DNA from: Arthrobacter sp. Leaf337 | GTDB lineage: Bacteria; Actinomycetota; Actinomycetes; Actinomycetales; Micrococcaceae | Length of the DNA stretch: 64,000 nucleotides | Assembly (NCBI RefSeq): GCF_001423745.1 | Contig: NZ_LMPC01000001.1 | Span: 63,923-127,922, forward strand | Direction of reading: 5' to 3' | Shown: positions 60,894 through 64,000 of the stretch, in pieces | Position numbering within the stretch: the stretch's first letter is position 1 | Layout: each line of letters begins with the position of its first letter | Notes under the pieces: model-generated | What the model saw: the letters and a program-made list of their open reading frames with translations, nothing else | Database searches by the model: none | What the model was told of the DNA's origin: nothing | Program-made: the position numbers and the translations under genes

Positions 60894-62795
60894 TCAGTCC
60901 TCCTCTTCCCATTCCGGGGTCATGTTGCGGGCGACCTGGATCTGGTCGTTGCTCACTCCGGCGGGCACCATCGGCCACACCATGGAGTCGGGGCTCACCA
61001 CGAAGTCGATGACCACGGGTCGGTCATTGATCTCAAGGGCCTTCTGGATGGTGGCGTCGATATCTTCAGCGCGCTCGCACCGGAAGGACGCGCAGCCGTA
61101 GGCCTCGCCTAGTTTCACGAAGTCCGGGATGCGGACCGTCTCGTGGCCGGTGTTGAGGTCGGTGTTCGAGTACCGGCCCTCATAGAAGAGGGTCTGCCAC
61201 TGGCGCACCATGCCCAGCGAGGAGTTGTTGATGATGGCAACCTTGATGGGGATCTTGTTGATGGCACAGGTGGCCAGTTCCTGGTTGGTCATCTGGAAGC
61301 AGCCGTCGCCGTCGATGGCCCAGACCACGCGGTCCGGTGCACCCACCTTGGCGCCCATGGCCGCGGGGACCGCGTAGCCCATGGTGCCGGCTCCGCCGGA
61401 GTTCAGCCAGGCGTGGGGGCGTTCGTACTTGATGAACTGGGCCGCCCACATCTGGTGCTGTCCGACGCCGGCAACGTAAATCCCTTCGGGACCGGTCAGG
61501 GCACCGATGCGCTCAATGACGCGCTGCGGCGCGGTGAGGCCGTCCTCGGGCTCGGTCCAGCCCAGGGGATACGTATCCTTCAGGTTGTTCAGGAACGTCC
61601 ACCAGTTCTCCAGGTCCGGCTTGCCGGAAGCAGCGAACTGCGTCTTCACCGCCTCGGTGAGTTCCGGAATGATCTCCTTGACGGAGCCCACGATCGGAAC
61701 GTCCGCCGTGCGGTTCTTGGAGATCTCGGCGGGATCGATGTCCGCGTGGATCACCTTGGCGTTCGGCGCGAAGGTCTTCAGGACGCCGGTCACCCGGTCA
61801 TCGAAACGGGCGCCCAGGGTGATGAGGAGGTCGGACTGCTGCAGCGCGGTGACGGCGGACACCGTGCCGTGCATGCCCGGCATGCCGACATGCTGCGGGT
61901 GCGAGTCCGGGAACACACCGCGGGCCATCAGGGTGGTGACCACAGGCGCGCCGGTGATTTCGGCGAGCTCCCGCAGTTCCGCCGAAGCATGCGCCTTCAC
62001 CACGCCGCCGCCAACGTAGAGGACGGGCTTGCTGGCCGCGGCTATCAGCTTCGCCGCTTCGCGAACCTGCTTGTTGTGGCCCCGGACCACCGGCCGGTAG
62101 CCGGGAAGGTCGATCTTCGGCGGCCAGGAGAAGGTCATCTGGCCCTGCTGGGCATCCTTGGCAACATCCACCAGGACGGGGCCGGGCCGGCCCGTTGACG
62201 CAAGGTGGAACGCCTCGGCCATGACATGCGGGATGTCATTGGGGTTGGTCACCAGGAACGAGTGCTTCGTGATCGGCATGGTGATGCCCACGATGTCAGC
62301 TTCCTGGAAAGCGTCGGTACCGATGACTCCGCTGGACACCTGGCCGGTGATGGCCACCAGCGGCACGGAATCCATATGCGCATCCATGATGGCGGTAACG
62401 AGGTTGGTGGCGCCGGGGCCTGAGGTGGCAATGCAAACGCCCACCCGCCCGGTAACCATGGCGTAGCCTTGCGCGGCGTGGCCGGCTCCCTGTTCGTGAC
62501 GGACCAGCACGTGATTCATGCGGGAGGCCATCAAGGGGTCATAGGTGGGCAGGATCGCGCCACCGGGCAAACCAAAAATATCGTCCACGCCGAGTTCTTC
62601 GAGCGAGCGGACAATAGCTTGTGAACCGGTCATCACCGTCGGGGGTACGACGTTGTTCGGTCCGAGTACAGGAGAGACAGCAGCAGCGTGCTCGACGCCG
62701 GCATCAGCCGTGCGGTCGGCGCGTTCCGGAGCCTTGGGGGCTCCAGCGGACTTTGTAGCCATCAGCGAGGGGCTGATCGGCGATCCTTTGCTCAT
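60894..62795 (-). CDS. ilvB: Acetolactate synthase large subunit
   Basis: 633 residues. ThDP motifs: [19 protein letters not shown], the Glu-site region, [14 protein letters not shown] and [17 protein letters not shown]...[11 protein letters not shown] (ThDP/Mg loop). The N-terminus has about 50 residues of low-complexity leader before the catalytic core. First shared step of Val/Leu/Ile synthesis. Transcription is preceded by an attenuator and leader peptide (62861-63000). Confidence 0.96.
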   Translation of the reverse strand: MSKGSPISPSLMATKSAGAPKAPERADRTADAGVEHAAAVSPVLGPNNVVPPTVMTGSQAIVRSLEELGVDDIFGLPGGAILPTYDPLMASRMNHVLVRHEQGAGHAAQGYAMVTGRVGVCIATSGPGATNLVTAIMDAHMDSVPLVAITGQVSSGVIGTDAFQEADIVGITMPITKHSFLVTNPNDIPHVMAEAFHLASTGRPGPVLVDVAKDAQQGQMTFSWPPKIDLPGYRPVVRGHNKQVREAAKLIAAASKPVLYVGGGVVKAHASAELRELAEITGAPVVTTLMARGVFPDSHPQHVGMPGMHGTVSAVTALQQSDLLITLGARFDDRVTGVLKTFAPNAKVIHADIDPAEISKNRTADVPIVGSVKEIIPELTEAVKTQFAASGKPDLENWWTFLNNLKDTYPLGWTEPEDGLTAPQRVIERIGALTGPEGIYVAGVGQHQMWAAQFIKYERPHAWLNSGGAGTMGYAVPAAMGAKVGAPDRVVWAIDGDGCFQMTNQELATCAINKIPIKVAIINNSSLGMVRQWQTLFYEGRYSNTDLNTGHETVRIPDFVKLGEAYGCASFRCERAEDIDATIQKALEINDRPVVIDFVVSPDSMVWPMVPAGVSNDQIQVARNMTPEWEEED

Positions 62796-62860
62796 CGGAC
62801 TCTTCCTTTGTGGATCTTTATTAGCGGGTACTTCTCATGACGGGTTCAATATGTGCAACA

Positions 62861-62901
62861 AATAAAAAAACCCCTCAGCCGTGAGGCTCTTCGAGGGGTT
62901 T
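62861..62901 (-). terminator. ilvB attenuator terminator
   Basis: AAACCCCTC (62868-62876) pairs with GAGGGGTTT (62893-62901); an inner AGCC-GTGA-GGCT helix lies within. On the ilvB strand the hairpin is followed by TTTTATTT, a strong U tract. It ends 66 nt before the ilvB start and lies after the leader-peptide stop, as in amino acid attenuators. Confidence 0.9.
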
Positions 62902-62928
62902 GCGCGTGACGGTTCGTTACCAGTCGGG

Positions 62929-63000
62929 CTATTGAGCCACGCGCTTGGTAAGGACGACGACTGCCTCTGCAGCGGCGCAGCTAGTAACGAATGCGATCAT
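62929..63000 (-). CDS. ilvB leader peptide (23 residues)
   Basis: ATG at 62998-63000, TAG at 62929-62931, 23 codons. It opens MIAFVTSC and holds a Val-Val-Val-Leu run (residues 14-17), with Ile2 and Val5/Val21 as well, so translation should sense valine and leucine charging. GAGGGA lies 11 nt upstream. Alternative pairings: TTCGTTAC of the start region with GTAACGAA after the stop (62913-62920 with 62984-62991), and GCGCGTG with CACGCGC (62902-62908 with 62938-62944). Confidence 0.85.
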   Translation of the reverse strand: MIAFVTSCAAAEAVVVLTKRVAQ

Positions 63001-63019
63001 GCGTTCAGTTTTCCCTCTG

Positions 63020-63056
63020 GTGAGACGGGTGTCAACGACACACACCCCCGTCTCAC
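63020..63056 (-). other. Hairpin upstream of the ilvB leader peptide
   Basis: GTGAGACGGGTGT (63020-63032) pairs with ACACCCCCGTCTCAC (63042-63056), with two extra C in the right arm. It lies 20 nt upstream of the leader-peptide ATG; role unknown, possibly part of the promoter/leader. Confidence 0.55.
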
Positions 63057-63120
63057 ATTGTGGACGCCATTGTCCACGGATTGATCCCCCGGCCCGGGAT
63101 CAGTCAGCTGAACCGGGTTT

Positions 63121-63158
63121 CGGCAGGTTCAACCACCAGACGGTGGTTGAACCTGCCG
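63121..63158. terminator. ilvD terminator (17-bp stem)
   Basis: CGGCAGGTTCAACCACC (63121-63137) pairs perfectly with 63142-63158, loop AGAC, 8 nt after the ilvD stop. Confidence 0.7.
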
Positions 63159-63166
63159 GAACCGGC

Positions 63167-64000
63167 CTAGCCGCAGTATGCGCCGGTGGAGGCGCTGTGC
63201 ACCAGCTTGGCGTACTTGGCGAGCACGCCCTTGGTGAACTTGGCCGGAAGCGGCTCCCAGCCGATCTTGCGGGATTCCAGCTCGGCCTCGTCGACCAGGA
63301 GGTCGAAGGTACGTGCTGCGATGTCGACACGGATCTTGTCGCCGTCCTGGACGAAGGCGATGGGGCCGCCGTCGACTGCTTCAGGAGCAACGTGGCCGAT
63401 GCACAGACCGGTGGTCCCGCCGGAGAAGCGGCCGTCCGTCAGGAGCAGGACGTCCTTGCCGAGGCCCGCGCCCTTGATGGCGCCGGTGATGGCGAGCATC
63501 TCGCGCATGCCCGGACCGCCCTTCGGACCTTCGTAGCGGATGACGACGACATCGCCGGCCTTGATCTTGCCGTTGTCCAGAGCATCCAGGGCGCCCTGTT
63601 CGCGCTCGAAGACGCGGGCGGTGCCCTCAAAGACGTCGGCGTCGAAGCCGGCGCTCTTGACGACGGCGCCTTCCGGCGCCATGGAACCGTGCAGGATGGT
63701 GATGCCGCCGGTCTTGTGGATCGGGTTGTCCAGCGCACGAAGGATCTTGCCGTCGAGGTCCGGCGGGTTGATGGACTCGAGGTTCTCGGCAAGGGTCTTG
63801 CCGGTAACGGTGAGGCAGTCGCCGTGCAGCAGTCCGGCGTCGAGCAGGGCCTTCATGATGACCGGCACGCCGCCGATCTTGTCCACGTCGGTCATGACGT
63901 AGCGGCCGAAGGGCTTAAGGTCACCGAGGTGCGGGATCTTGTCGCCGATGCGGTTGAAGTCGTCGAGCGTAAGTTCGACTTCGGCTTCACGGGCGATGGC
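63167..64000 (-). CDS. ilvD: Dihydroxy-acid dehydratase, C-terminal 277 residues (runs off the right edge)
   Basis: The complement of 63167-64000 reads on from [20 protein letters not shown] into [20 protein letters not shown] and ends [11 protein letters not shown]. Internal ATG at 63895 is not the start; the frame continues to the window edge. ilvD motifs present: [25 protein letters not shown] and [23 protein letters not shown] segments (here [14 protein letters not shown] region). The N-terminal Fe-S cysteines lie outside. It is upstream of ilvB on the same strand, separated by its own terminator and the ilvB leader. Confidence 0.95.
   Translation of the reverse strand, partial: AIAREAEVELTLDDFNRIGDKIPHLGDLKPFGRYVMTDVDKIGGVPVIMKALLDAGLLHGDCLTVTGKTLAENLESINPPDLDGKILRALDNPIHKTGGITILHGSMAPEGAVVKSAGFDADVFEGTARVFEREQGALDALDNGKIKAGDVVVIRYEGPKGGPGMREMLAITGAIKGAGLGKDVLLLTDGRFSGGTTGLCIGHVAPEAVDGGPIAFVQDGDKIRVDIAARTFDLLVDEAELESRKIGWEPLPAKFTKGVLAKYAKLVHSASTGAYCG

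Overview
The window is chromosomal DNA from a high-GC Gram-positive bacterium. Gene order (smc-ftsY-amtB-glnB-ffh; coaD-DUF177-rpmF-rnc-mutM; leuC/leuD divergent from an IclR regulator; ilvB-ilvN-ilvC-serA-leuB-ilvE), frequent GTG/TTG starts and ATGA gene overlaps all point to Actinobacteria. Protein texture suggests the Arthrobacter/Pseudarthrobacter group (Micrococcaceae); this is my inference, as no database search was run. No rRNA, CRISPR array, IS element or integrase is visible.

Layout. 0-10 kb: protein-targeting, nitrogen and chromosome genes on the minus strand (ffh partial, glnB, amtB, ftsY, smc), with a glucose-6-phosphate dehydrogenase paralogue and an MFS exporter inserted on the plus strand. 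10-18.4 kb: accessory block made of a 1590-residue secreted multidomain protein (dimethylformamidase-like domain plus four DUF4082 and three Ig-like domains), facing a three-gene operon (secreted Pro/Ala-rich protein, MFS transporter, membrane-anchored beta-propeller). 18.4-21.7 kb: mutM-rnc-rpmF-DUF177-coaD. 21.7-24.5 kb: plus-strand SDR, aminotransferase and SpeE-like operon. 24.5-34.4 kb: rsmD, recG, DAK2, thiL, DUF3515, ddl, gpsA, plsC, murA. 34.6-38.1 kb: leuD-leuC, divergent IclR regulator, DUF1697. 38.1-41.5 kb: a pair of dynamin-like membrane GTPases. 41.6-46 kb: tRNA-Glu, tRNA-Gln, a heptad-repeat membrane protein, a HAD hydrolase and gltX. 46-51.8 kb: FAH-family and MBL-fold enzymes, ilvE, leuB, then a sortase with an adjacent surface protein. 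52-57.4 kb: metG and an ABC transporter of the FtsX/MacB type. 57.5-64 kb: serA, ilvC, ilvN, ilvB with a leader-peptide attenuator, and ilvD (partial).

How it works together. The right half holds most of the branched-chain amino acid pathway (ilvB/N/C/D/E, leuB/C/D; leuA is not here) plus serA. Two control layers can be read from the DNA: a transcriptional attenuator in front of ilvB, with a 23-codon leader peptide containing a Val-Val-Val-Leu run, and a shared operator core (GTCTCAATAT) in front of both leuC/IclR and leuB, fitting an LtbR-like leucine regulon. The IclR gene appears leaderless, with the operator between its own -35 and -10.

Other notable points: no glnD is seen in its usual place beside glnB; a DUF177 start is probably ATT; the sortase lacks an arginine at the usual catalytic position and sits beside a surface protein with a six-unit 12-bp repeat; two convergent gene pairs end on a shared CTAG with overlapping TAG stops. 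I did not see a clear, wholly new multi-gene system. The best candidates for new biology are the accessory cell-surface block at 10.4-18.4 kb, the sortase/surface-protein pair and the solitary heptad-repeat protein.
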